DNA of 64,000 nt from Pseudotamlana agarivorans (lineage in GTDB: Bacteria > Bacteroidota > Bacteroidia > Flavobacteriales > Flavobacteriaceae): the NCBI RefSeq assembly GCF_001642835.1, contig NZ_LXEI01000002.1, forward strand, positions 186,001-250,000. The letters run 5' to 3'. A program made the position numbers and the translations under genes. Positions 9,983-17,620 of this stretch are shown here, one piece after another. The notes beneath the pieces are model-generated. The model saw only the letters and a list, made by a program, of their open reading frames with translations. It was not told where the DNA came from and did no database searches. The number at the start of each line of letters is the position of its first letter. The first letter of the stretch is position 1.

Positions 9983-12250
9983 ATGGCATTTGATATAGAC
10001 ATGATCAAGGGTGTTTACAAGAATATGGCAGAACGCGTAAATAAAGCTCGCGAAATTGTTGGTAAACCCTTAACGCTTTCAGAAAAGATTTTATACACCC
10101 ACCTGTGGGAAGGTAATCCAACCAAGGCTTTCATTAGAGGGAAAGATTATGTGGATTTTGCTCCAGATAGAATCGCCTGTCAAGATGCAACAGCTCAGAT
10201 GGCTTTATTACAATTTATGCAAGCAGGAAAAGCAAAAGTTGCCGTGCCAACAACGGTGCATTGTGATCACTTAATTCAGGCCAAAGAGGGTGCTGCGAAG
10301 GATTTAAAACATGCCAATACGGTAAGTAGTGAAGTTTTTAATTTTTTGGAATCAGTTTCTAATAAATATGGTATTGGTTTTTGGAAACCAGGTGCTGGAA
10401 TTATCCACCAAGTGGTGTTAGAAAATTATGCCTTTCCAGGAGGTATGATGATCGGTACCGATTCGCATACAGTAAATGCTGGAGGTCTAGGTATGGTAGC
10501 TATAGGTGTTGGTGGTGCTGATGCTGTTGATGTTATGGCCGATATGGCTTGGGAATTGAAATTCCCTAAATTGATAGGTGTGAAATTAACTGGTAAATTA
10601 TCGGGTTGGACAGCGCCAAAAGATGTGATTTTAAAAGTGGCTGAAATTCTTACTGTAAAAGGTGGAACAGGAGCTATAGTTGAGTATTTCGGTCCAGGTG
10701 CAACGGCTATGTCTTGTACCGGAAAAGGAACCATTTGTAATATGGGAGCAGAAATTGGTGCAACCACATCTACTTTTGGTTACGACGAGTCCATGGAACG
10801 TTATTTACGTGCCACAGACCGTGCCGATATTGCTGATTCTGCCAATGAAATTAAAGAACACTTAACAGGTGACCCTGAAGTTTATAATAATCCAGAGCAG
10901 TTTTTTGACGAAGTTATTGAAATAAATTTATCAGAATTAGGTCCTTTATTAAATGGACCCTTTACACCAGATTTATCTACTGAGGTTGGTGCTTCGATGA
11001 CTGAAAAAGCTAAATCAAACGATTGGCCTATAAAGGTAGAGTGGGGCTTAATTGGTTCATGTACGAATTCATCTTATGAGGATTTGTCAAGAGCTTCTTC
11101 AATTGCACAACAGGCCTTAGATAAAGGGTTGAAAATTAAAGCAGATTTGGGTATTAACCCGGGGTCTGAGCAAGTGCGCTATACTGCTGAACGTGATGGA
11201 ATTCTTCAAATTTTTGAGAACTTAGACGCTAAAATATTTACAAACGCTTGCGGACCGTGTATCGGGCAATGGGCAAGGTATAGCGATCCTAAAAACGCGC
11301 CTAAAAATAGTATTGTACATTCTTTCAATAGAAATTTTGCGAAACGCGCCGATGGAAATCCAAATACGCACGCTTTTGTAGCCTCACCAGAAATAACGGC
11401 TGCTATTGCGATAGCAGGACGATTGGATTTTAATCCGATTACTGATAAGTTAATTAACGAAAATGGAGAAGAAGTTATGTTCGATGAACCTACAGGGTGG
11501 GAATTACCTCCAAAAGGGTTTGCGGTAGAAAATAATGGGTATTTAGAGCCCGAGGCCGATGGTAGTCATGTAGAAGTTATCGTAAAAGAAGACTCTGAAA
11601 GATTACAATTGTTAACACCGTTCGAACCTCTAGGAGATAGCATCACAGGTGCTAAATTATTAATTAAAGCCTTTGGTAAATGTACTACCGATCATATTTC
11701 TATGGCAGGGCCTTGGTTACGTTTCCGCGGACATCTAGATAATATTTCTAATAACTGTTTAATTGGCGCTGTGAATGCTTATAACGATAAAACCAACTTC
11801 GTTAAAAATCAATTAACTGGTGATTATGGGGGTGTACCGGATACGGCAAGAGCTTACAAGGCTGCAGGAATAAAATCTATTGTGGTTGGTGATCACAATT
11901 ATGGTGAAGGCTCATCTCGTGAGCATGCCGCTATGGAACCAAGACATTTAGGTGTGGCTGCGGTTATCGTTAAATCCTTTGCCCGTATTCACGAAACCAA
12001 CTTGAAAAAACAAGGGATGTTAGGTTTAACATTTGCTAATGAATCCGATTACGATTTAATACAAGAAGATGATACGTTCAACTTTTTAGATTTAAATGAG
12101 TTCGCTCCCGACAAACCTTTAACGCTTGAAATCGTTCACACCAATGGGTCTAAAGATGTGATTACTTTAAATCATTCTTATAACGATGCTCAAATAGAAT
12201 GGTATAAGGAAGGTTCCGCTCTTAATTTGATTAAAAAGCAAAACGCATAA
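9983..12250 (+). CDS. acnA: Aconitate hydratase, AcnA/mitochondrial-type
   Basis: A 755-residue aconitase of the AcnA superfamily, close in length to mitochondrial aconitase and shorter than E. coli AcnA (891). It interconverts citrate and isocitrate. Fe-S ligands are Cys360 ([11 protein letters not shown]), Cys423 and Cys426 ([11 protein letters not shown]). Substrate-binding motifs [16 protein letters not shown] and [18 protein letters not shown] are intact, as is the swivel domain. The domain order (catalytic core then swivel) differs from AcnB, so this is not a duplicate of the gene at the window start. It stands alone and ends in a strong terminator. Bacteria with both types commonly use one for steady growth and one under oxidative stress; which does what here cannot be told. 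Confidence 0.95.
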   Translation: MAFDIDMIKGVYKNMAERVNKAREIVGKPLTLSEKILYTHLWEGNPTKAFIRGKDYVDFAPDRIACQDATAQMALLQFMQAGKAKVAVPTTVHCDHLIQAKEGAAKDLKHANTVSSEVFNFLESVSNKYGIGFWKPGAGIIHQVVLENYAFPGGMMIGTDSHTVNAGGLGMVAIGVGGADAVDVMADMAWELKFPKLIGVKLTGKLSGWTAPKDVILKVAEILTVKGGTGAIVEYFGPGATAMSCTGKGTICNMGAEIGATTSTFGYDESMERYLRATDRADIADSANEIKEHLTGDPEVYNNPEQFFDEVIEINLSELGPLLNGPFTPDLSTEVGASMTEKAKSNDWPIKVEWGLIGSCTNSSYEDLSRASSIAQQALDKGLKIKADLGINPGSEQVRYTAERDGILQIFENLDAKIFTNACGPCIGQWARYSDPKNAPKNSIVHSFNRNFAKRADGNPNTHAFVASPEITAAIAIAGRLDFNPITDKLINENGEEVMFDEPTGWELPPKGFAVENNGYLEPEADGSHVEVIVKEDSERLQLLTPFEPLGDSITGAKLLIKAFGKCTTDHISMAGPWLRFRGHLDNISNNCLIGAVNAYNDKTNFVKNQLTGDYGGVPDTARAYKAAGIKSIVVGDHNYGEGSSREHAAMEPRHLGVAAVIVKSFARIHETNLKKQGMLGLTFANESDYDLIQEDDTFNFLDLNEFAPDKPLTLEIVHTNGSKDVITLNHSYNDAQIEWYKEGSALNLIKKQNA

Positions 12251-12304
12251 TAGTTTAAATCATATAAATAAACGAATTCTACTTTAGTAGAAAACTAATA
12301 TTAT

Positions 12305-12337
12305 AAAAAAGTCACCAATAAAGGTGACTTTTTTTTG
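12305..12337 (+). terminator. Rho-independent terminator of acnA
   Basis: Perfect stem AAAAGTCACC / GGTGACTTTT with a six-base loop, followed by further T residues. Confidence 0.9.
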
Positions 12338-12436
12338 TAAGTAAAAACTGTTTTTGTCGTCAAAATATTCAAACTAAAACAAATCTGTTTTGAAATTACG
12401 ATGATGTAATTCAGAATTAGAATAAACAAATTTTTT

Positions 12437-13108
12437 ATGGAGCATCTTTGGTATTTGGATGACGTTAACGTTTTTAAAATATTATGTCCGCATAAATTTA
12501 AGTCTTACAAAGCATGTCATAATTTTGATGTTTTTCAACCTAGAGATTATATATATTTTGAAAAGGATCATTCGTGTAAAATGTTTCTAATAGAAAAAGG
12601 TAAGGTTAAAATAGGGTATTATACTGCGGAAGGAGATGAGGTTGTAAAAGCGGTACTAAGAAAAGGGGATGTTTTTGGCGAAAAAGCCATTTTAGGAGAA
12701 GAAGAACGCAATGAATTTGCTCAAGCTCTGTTAAAGGATACTGTAGTTTGCTCCATGAAAGTTTCTGTTTTACATGATTTAATGCGAGACAATAAAACCT
12801 TTTCCCTAAAAATATATAAACTCATAAACTTCCGGATAAGAAAATTAGAGCGCCGACTTCAGCTCTTGTTATTTAAAGATGTTCGTACTAGATTAATGGA
12901 GTTTCTTCAGGAGCTATGTGATGAATACGGTGTTTGTTGTGAAAAAACAGGCACGGTGAAAATTAGCCACCCCTATACTCAAAAAGATATGGCTAGTTTA
13001 ATAGGGACTTCAAGACCGACTATTAATACTATTATGAACGAACTTCGTGATGAAAACCTCATAGAATTTAATAGAAATGAAATATTAGTTTTGAAAAAAA
13101 CGAGCTAA
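12437..13108 (+). CDS. Crp/Fnr family transcriptional regulator
   Basis: A 223-residue protein with an N-terminal cyclic-nucleotide-binding-like beta-barrel (about 25-130; core GDVFGEKAILGEEERN), a long dimerisation helix (about 130-165) and a C-terminal winged helix of the HTH_Crp type (YTQKDMASLIGTSRPTINTIM, split recognition helix near 190-205). The usual RTA/RxS phosphate-binding residues of true cAMP receptors are not apparent, so the ligand may be absent or different. There is no Fnr-type N-terminal cysteine cluster. The gene is monocistronic and 111 bases upstream of a lipoprotein gene on the same strand, which could be a target. Confidence 0.9.
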   Translation: MEHLWYLDDVNVFKILCPHKFKSYKACHNFDVFQPRDYIYFEKDHSCKMFLIEKGKVKIGYYTAEGDEVVKAVLRKGDVFGEKAILGEEERNEFAQALLKDTVVCSMKVSVLHDLMRDNKTFSLKIYKLINFRIRKLERRLQLLLFKDVRTRLMEFLQELCDEYGVCCEKTGTVKISHPYTQKDMASLIGTSRPTINTIMNELRDENLIEFNRNEILVLKKTS

Positions 13109-13187
13109 ATTATCTTTTTTCATACAAGGATATGTAAGTTTTAAGGGTTTTGTAAGCTAGCTGACATTTTAAGTTCTTTTTAGATTT

Positions 13188-13195
13188 TATTTTTG
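13188..13195 (+). promoter_or_regulatory. -7 element TATTTTTG upstream of the RskA-like lipoprotein
   Basis: A perfect TAnnTTTG match 25 bases before ATG 13220. It overlaps the possible upstream TTG start at 13193, which argues for the ATG as the true start. No clear -33 box is seen. Confidence 0.4.
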
Positions 13196-13219
13196 ATAAG
13201 AACTAAAAATAAACACATT

Positions 13220-14098
13220 ATGAATAAGAACTTAAAACTTTTAGCATTGTTTGGTTTAGCATTAAGTTTAACTTATTGCTCAAGCAATGATGATGATTCA
13301 CCAAGTACAACCAATTTAGATTTAAATATAAGTGGTTTAGAAAATTTAGGAACCGATTATGTTTATGAAGGTTGGATTATGGTCGATGGTAGCCCGTTAA
13401 CTACAGGACGGTTTACGGTGAATGATAGTGGAGAATTATCGCAATCTAGTTTTCCAATGATGAGCGAAGATTTATCTTCTGCAACAGCATTTATTTTAAC
13501 TATAGAACCTGCTGTTGGAGATGATCCAGCACCGAGTAAAACAAAACTGTTAGCCGGTGATTTTTCAGGAGATACCGGAGCATTGTCTATTTCACACGCT
13601 GCTGCTTTGGGAAATAATTTTGAAACTGCTGCAGGTGAATATATCTTGGCGACACCTACTAATGGCTCCAATAATGATGAAAATAGCGGTATCTGGTTTT
13701 TAAACTTAGCATCCGGGAGTCCAAGTGTAGGTTTAAATTTACCAACGTTGCCAGAAGGATGGAAGTATGAAGGTTGGGGTGTTCAAGGACAACCATTAAC
13801 TACTGGAACTTTTACAATGGTTGATGAGGCAGATGATTTTGACGGCTTCAGTGGAACCATGTCAGGCCCTCCTTTTCCAGGTGAAGACTTTTTAATGAAT
13901 GCACCAACAGGTGTTAGTTTTCCTCTTGATTTGGCAGGGGGTGTTGCTGTAATTTCGATAGAACCTTACCCGGATAATAGTCCTGCACCTTTTCTTTTAA
14001 AACCATTGGTTGGTAATATTCCTAGCGATGCCATGGATCATGTTACCTATTCGATGTCACAAAACTTAAATTTTCCAACAGGAACAGCATCAAGATAA
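13220..14098 (+). CDS. Lipoprotein with two RskA C-terminal-like repeats
   Basis: A 292-residue predicted lipoprotein: hydrophobic signal with Cys at LTYCSSNDDD, followed by an acidic linker. The mature part consists of two similar units. Unit 1 starts YEGWIMVDGSPLTTGRFTV and includes LTIEPAVGDDPAPSKTKLLAG; unit 2 starts YEGWGVQGQPLTTGTFTM and includes ISIEPYPDNSPAPFLLKPLVG. The pattern (aromatic-x-W, G-x-P-x-x-x-G-x-F, then a xxxEPxxxxxPAP strand) resembles the extracytoplasmic domain of anti-sigma factor RskA, but there is no zinc-finger or membrane-crossing anti-sigma part here. Function unknown. The start at ATG 13220 is preferred because it begins the signal peptide directly. A terminator follows. 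Confidence 0.8.
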   Translation: MNKNLKLLALFGLALSLTYCSSNDDDSPSTTNLDLNISGLENLGTDYVYEGWIMVDGSPLTTGRFTVNDSGELSQSSFPMMSEDLSSATAFILTIEPAVGDDPAPSKTKLLAGDFSGDTGALSISHAAALGNNFETAAGEYILATPTNGSNNDENSGIWFLNLASGSPSVGLNLPTLPEGWKYEGWGVQGQPLTTGTFTMVDEADDFDGFSGTMSGPPFPGEDFLMNAPTGVSFPLDLAGGVAVISIEPYPDNSPAPFLLKPLVGNIPSDAMDHVTYSMSQNLNFPTGTASR

Positions 14099-14117
14099 AT
14101 TTGTTTTAACTTATAAT

Positions 14118-14150
14118 AAAAAAAGTCGTCTTATTTAGACGACTTTTTTT
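14118..14150 (+). terminator. Rho-independent terminator of the RskA-like lipoprotein gene
   Basis: Perfect 10-bp stem AAAAGTCGTC / GACGACTTTT with loop TTATTTA, then T residues. Confidence 0.88.
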
Positions 14151-14261
14151 ATTAAATGATTTATATGGTTCGGTTATAATCGACCTCGTGTCGGGCTCTT
14201 TTCTTTGAAGGCATCCGTCATAAATAATTTATAATTGTATTTTTACCAAAAATCAAGACCT

Positions 14262-15035
14262 ATGAATTCTAGAGAGAATCAGCTTAAAGCCTTCGACCGT
14301 TTATTAACCATTATGGATGAACTTCGTGAACAATGTCCGTGGGATAAAAAACAAACCATGGAAACTTTAAGGCATTTAACTATTGAAGAAACCTACGAAC
14401 TCGGTGATGCAATTTTGGATGGTGATTTAGAAGAAGTAAAGAAGGAGCTTGGTGATGTGCTTTTACATATTGTTTTTTATTCTAAAATTGGTAGTGAAAC
14501 CAATGATTTTGATATCGCTGATGTGTGTCATGAGATTTGTGAAAAATTAATTCACAGACATCCTCATATTTATGGTGATGTTAAAGTTGAAAATGAAGCC
14601 GACGTCAAAAGAAATTGGGAGAATTTAAAACTTAAAGAAGGTAAAAAAAGTGTTTTAGAAGGCGTGCCTAAAAGTTTGCCTGCGCTTGTAAAAGCGAATA
14701 GAATTCAGGAGAAAGTGGCTGGAGTAGGATTTGATTGGGAAGAACCAAACCAGGTTTGGGAGAAAGTAGAAGAGGAGCTTGGTGAATTTAAGGATGAAGT
14801 TGAAAAAGGCGATCAAGACGCAATGGAAAGTGAATTTGGTGATGTCCTTTTTTCTATGATAAATTATGCAAGATTTGTAAATATTAACCCCGAAAATGCT
14901 TTAGAGCGCACCAATAAAAAGTTTCAGAAACGTTTTCAATATCTTGAAGAAAAGGCAAAAAGTTTAAATAAACCTTTAAAGGAAATGACTCTTGCCGAAA
15001 TGGATGTGTTTTGGGAAGAGGCTAAAACGATTTAA
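14262..15035 (+). CDS. mazG: Nucleoside triphosphate pyrophosphohydrolase MazG
   Basis: A 257-residue tandem-domain MazG that hydrolyses (d)NTPs to NMP and pyrophosphate in the cytoplasm, a house-cleaning activity. The N-terminal domain shows CPWDKKQTMETLRHLTIEE with the metal-binding EExxE and a downstream ELGDVLLHIVF (ExxD); the C-terminal domain repeats it as EEELGEF and EFGDVLFSMINYARF. An upstream in-frame extension from 14235 is possible, but ATG 14262 (MNSRENQL) matches the usual start of the family. The stop abuts the stop of the small reverse gene that follows. Confidence 0.95.
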   Translation: MNSRENQLKAFDRLLTIMDELREQCPWDKKQTMETLRHLTIEETYELGDAILDGDLEEVKKELGDVLLHIVFYSKIGSETNDFDIADVCHEICEKLIHRHPHIYGDVKVENEADVKRNWENLKLKEGKKSVLEGVPKSLPALVKANRIQEKVAGVGFDWEEPNQVWEKVEEELGEFKDEVEKGDQDAMESEFGDVLFSMINYARFVNINPENALERTNKKFQKRFQYLEEKAKSLNKPLKEMTLAEMDVFWEEAKTI

Positions 15036-15188
15036 TTAGTCAAGCGCTCTTTTGGTAACATACCAACGCCAACCTATAATAGCAAGCTGTATCTTATTGG
15101 CTTTTGAAATATCTAACTGTTTTTTAGAATAACTAGGAAGAACAGCCTTGTTTACTTTCGCTAAAAATTTAAAAAATTGCTTCTTCAT
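15036..15188 (-). CDS. Small conserved flavobacterial protein (often labelled 'SsrA-binding protein')
   Basis: A 50-residue reading frame that begins MKKQFFKFLAKVNKAVLPSY and ends GWRWYVTKRALD. It is basic and amphipathic, with no signal peptide. From memory, very similar proteins of about 50 residues occur throughout Flavobacteriaceae and are carried in databases under the name SsrA-binding protein. True SmpB is about 150 residues with an OB fold, so that label is probably wrong. Its stop codon directly adjoins that of mazG, convergent without a gap. Function unknown. Confidence 0.75.
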   Translation of the reverse strand: MKKQFFKFLAKVNKAVLPSYSKKQLDISKANKIQLAIIGWRWYVTKRALD

Positions 15189-15295
15189 ATTTCAAAAATA
15201 CTAAAACAAAAGCGACTCTAATAGTTTCTAAATGAATTACACATACTTTTAGATGATAATCGGTATTATATTATCTTCGCAATAAAAAATATTAT

Positions 15296-16240
15296 ATGAG
15301 TATTGTATTGGTGATTTTAGGTTTTATTTTGTTAGTGATTGGTGGCGAGTTTTTAGTGCGTTCATCAGTAGCACTTTCTTTTAAATTTAACATCTCTAAA
15401 ATGGTTATTGGTATGACGGTGGTGTCTTTTGCAACTTCCGCTCCAGAATTGCTAGTAAGTGTTCAAGCGGCCTTTTCTGGGTCACCAGCTATCGCCATTA
15501 ATAACGTGATTGGATCTAATATTGCTAATATCGGATTGGTGTTAGGAATTACAGCTTTGGTAAGCGCTATTGATGTAGATCGTTCCTTCTATAAGCTTAA
15601 CTGGCCTGTCATGATGGTCTTTTCGATAGCCTTATATTATTTTTTAAGTAATGATATGGTGTTATCCATGTTGGAAGGTGGTGTATTGTTTGCAGGACTT
15701 ATTTTATTTCTTGTGGTTTTAGTGAGGAGTGCTAGAAAAGATGTAGTTTCCGATGAAGTGGATGAGACTCTAGCAGTGGTTTCAAATTTTAAAATTATTA
15801 TTTGGTTATTGATAGGAGCAGCAGCCCTTTATTTTGGAAGTGAATGGCTTGTTGAAGGATCAAAAGAAATAGCACTTGCCATGGGGGTTAGTGAGGCTGT
15901 AATAGGTGTTTCTTTGATTGCCATTGGTACTAGTGTGCCTGAATTGGCTGCTTCGGTTATTGCGGCCGCTAAACAAGAAAAAGCCATTTCATTAGGGAAT
16001 TTAATAGGTTCTAATATATTTAATATTGGCTCAGTTTTAGGATTAACAGCACTGGTGAAACCTATTCCGGTAACTGCTCCAGAAATTCTTACAAACGACA
16101 TTTTATGGATGCTTGGTTTTGCTGCTGTATTAGTTCCGCTCATTTTCTTGCCTAAAAAACTTAAAATAAATAGAATAAAGGGTCTTGTTTTAGTCGCAGC
16201 CTACGGCGTGTTTATGTTTTTAATATTTACGAATAAATAG
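15296..16240 (+). CDS. Calcium/sodium antiporter of the CaCA family (YrbG-like)
   Basis: A 314-residue inner-membrane protein with about ten transmembrane segments arranged as two inverted halves. Each half contains an alpha repeat: VIGMTVVSFATSAPELLVS with NNVIGSNIANIGLVLG in the first, and VIGVSLIAIGTSVPELAAS with GNLIGSNIFNIGSVLG in the second. The paired acidic residues in SAPE and SVPE bind the transported cation in this family. It should expel Ca2+ in exchange for Na+ or H+; direct evidence for the ion is lacking. A TATCTTCG sequence about 20 bases upstream is a near match to the -7 element. The gene shares a terminator with the convergent glutamine synthetase gene. Confidence 0.92.
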   Translation: MSIVLVILGFILLVIGGEFLVRSSVALSFKFNISKMVIGMTVVSFATSAPELLVSVQAAFSGSPAIAINNVIGSNIANIGLVLGITALVSAIDVDRSFYKLNWPVMMVFSIALYYFLSNDMVLSMLEGGVLFAGLILFLVVLVRSARKDVVSDEVDETLAVVSNFKIIIWLLIGAAALYFGSEWLVEGSKEIALAMGVSEAVIGVSLIAIGTSVPELAASVIAAAKQEKAISLGNLIGSNIFNIGSVLGLTALVKPIPVTAPEILTNDILWMLGFAAVLVPLIFLPKKLKINRIKGLVLVAAYGVFMFLIFTNK

Positions 16241-16269
16241 CTTACTTAATATTAAATTAAGTCAAAAAT

Positions 16270-16303
16270 AAAAGGCTAACATGATATCATGTTAGCCTTT
16301 TAT
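16270..16303. terminator. Bidirectional terminator between the antiporter gene and glnII
   Basis: Perfect 15-bp palindrome AAAGGCTAACATGAT / ATCATGTTAGCCTTT with A- and T-rich flanks; it serves genes on both strands. Confidence 0.85.
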
Positions 16304-16331
16304 TATGAACAAAACAATGTTGTTGTTTGAA

Positions 16332-17354
16332 TTAAATCTTAGCTGATTTTACAGTTTTGATAATTCTTGCAGCAATTTTGTAAGGATCACCGTTAGAAGC
16401 TGGTCTTCTATCTTCTAACCATCCTTTATATCCTTTTTCTACAGCGATTAATGGAATACGGATTGAAGCACCTCTATCTGAAACTCCCCAAGAGAAATCT
16501 GTAATAGCAGCCGTTTCGTGTAAACCTGTTAAACGTTGGTCGTTAAACTCACCGTAAACTGCGATGTGCTCATCAACAACTGGACGGAAAGCTTCACAAA
16601 TTTTTGCGTAAGTTTCTTTATCTCCACAAGTTCTTAATACACTGTTAGAGAAGTTAGCGTGCATACCAGAACCATTCCAATCCATATCTTTACCTAGTGG
16701 TTTTGGGTGGTACTCAATATAGTATCCGTACTTTTCAGTTAAACGGTCTAATAAATATCTAGCAATCCAAATTTCATCTCCTGCTTTCTTAGCACCTTTA
16801 GCGAATAATTGGAATTCCCATTGTCCAGAAGCAACCTCTTGGTTAATACCTTCAAAGTTTAATCCTGCATCAATACATAAATCAGCATGCTCTTCAACTA
16901 AATCTCTACCATGAGTGTTTTTTCCACCAACTGAACAGTAGTACATACCTTGTGGAGCAGGGTAACCACCAACAGGGAATCCTAATGGTAATTGAGTTGC
17001 TGAATCCATGATAAAGTATTCTTGCTCAAAACCAAACCAGAAATCATCATCTTCGTCATCAATAGTAGCTCTACCGTTAGAAACGTGAGGCGTACCGTCT
17101 GCATTCATAACTTCAGTCATTACTAACCATCCGTTTATGCGATCTGGATCTGGGTAGATAGCAACAGGAACAAGTAAACAATCTGAAGAACCTCCTTCAG
17201 CTTGTCTTGTAGAAGAACCGTCAAAAGACCAGTTTCCTATTTCTTCTAAAGTTCCTTGAAAGTTTTCGTGCTCTTCAACTTTGGTCTTACTTCTCATATT
17301 TTGAGTTGGGAAATACCCATCTAACCAAATGTATTCTAATTTAATTTTTGCCAT
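16332..17354 (-). CDS. glnII: Glutamine synthetase, type II (eukaryotic-like GSII)
   Basis: A 340-residue glutamine synthetase that condenses ammonium and glutamate with ATP. Its length and sequence match the short GSII family known from eukaryotes and some bacteria: IWLDGYFP near the start, NWSFDGSSTRQAEGGSSD (beta-grasp and substrate loop), FGFEQEYFIMD (metal-binding glutamates), NWNGSGMHANFS-like MDWNGSGMHANFS, GLHETAAITDFSWGVSDR, and ASIRIP. The GSI adenylylation loop is absent, as expected. It is divergent from a GSIII gene 266 bases away. A TATATTTG -7 element lies upstream on its strand. Confidence 0.93.
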   Translation of the reverse strand: MAKIKLEYIWLDGYFPTQNMRSKTKVEEHENFQGTLEEIGNWSFDGSSTRQAEGGSSDCLLVPVAIYPDPDRINGWLVMTEVMNADGTPHVSNGRATIDDEDDDFWFGFEQEYFIMDSATQLPLGFPVGGYPAPQGMYYCSVGGKNTHGRDLVEEHADLCIDAGLNFEGINQEVASGQWEFQLFAKGAKKAGDEIWIARYLLDRLTEKYGYYIEYHPKPLGKDMDWNGSGMHANFSNSVLRTCGDKETYAKICEAFRPVVDEHIAVYGEFNDQRLTGLHETAAITDFSWGVSDRGASIRIPLIAVEKGYKGWLEDRRPASNGDPYKIAARIIKTVKSAKI

Positions 17355-17393
17355 AATAATTATATAATAATTGAAATATTAGTATTAATATCA

Positions 17394-17401
17394 CAAATAT
17401 A
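17394..17401 (-). promoter_or_regulatory. -7 element of glnII
   Basis: On the minus strand this reads TATATTTG, a full TAnnTTTG match, about 40 bases before the glnII start codon. No clear -33 box. Confidence 0.4.
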
Positions 17402-17580
17402 TATTTTTATGTATTTAATTGAAATTAATGGGGGTCTTTTAACGGAAGGCTGTTATATTTTTATTTATACCCTATTTTTTTAAGGTATATTTAGAAAAAA
17501 GTTGAAATATTTATTTAAATACTGAAAAAGTGTTAACAATAAATTTTAATTAAGGTACTACATTATTAATAAAAGCTAAC

Positions 17581-17588
17581 TATTTTTG
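17581..17588 (+). promoter_or_regulatory. -7 element of the type III glutamine synthetase gene
   Basis: TATTTTTG, a full TAnnTTTG match, 32 bases before ATG 17621. It overlaps a GTG at 17588 that could be mistaken for an upstream start. Confidence 0.45.
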
Positions 17589-17620
17589 TGTTAGTATTCA
17601 ATTATCAAAGTTTTAAAAAA

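Noticed and set aside
13193-13219. Upstream TTG start for the RskA-like lipoprotein
   Set aside because: It overlaps the TAnnTTTG element and would place nine residues before a complete signal peptide.
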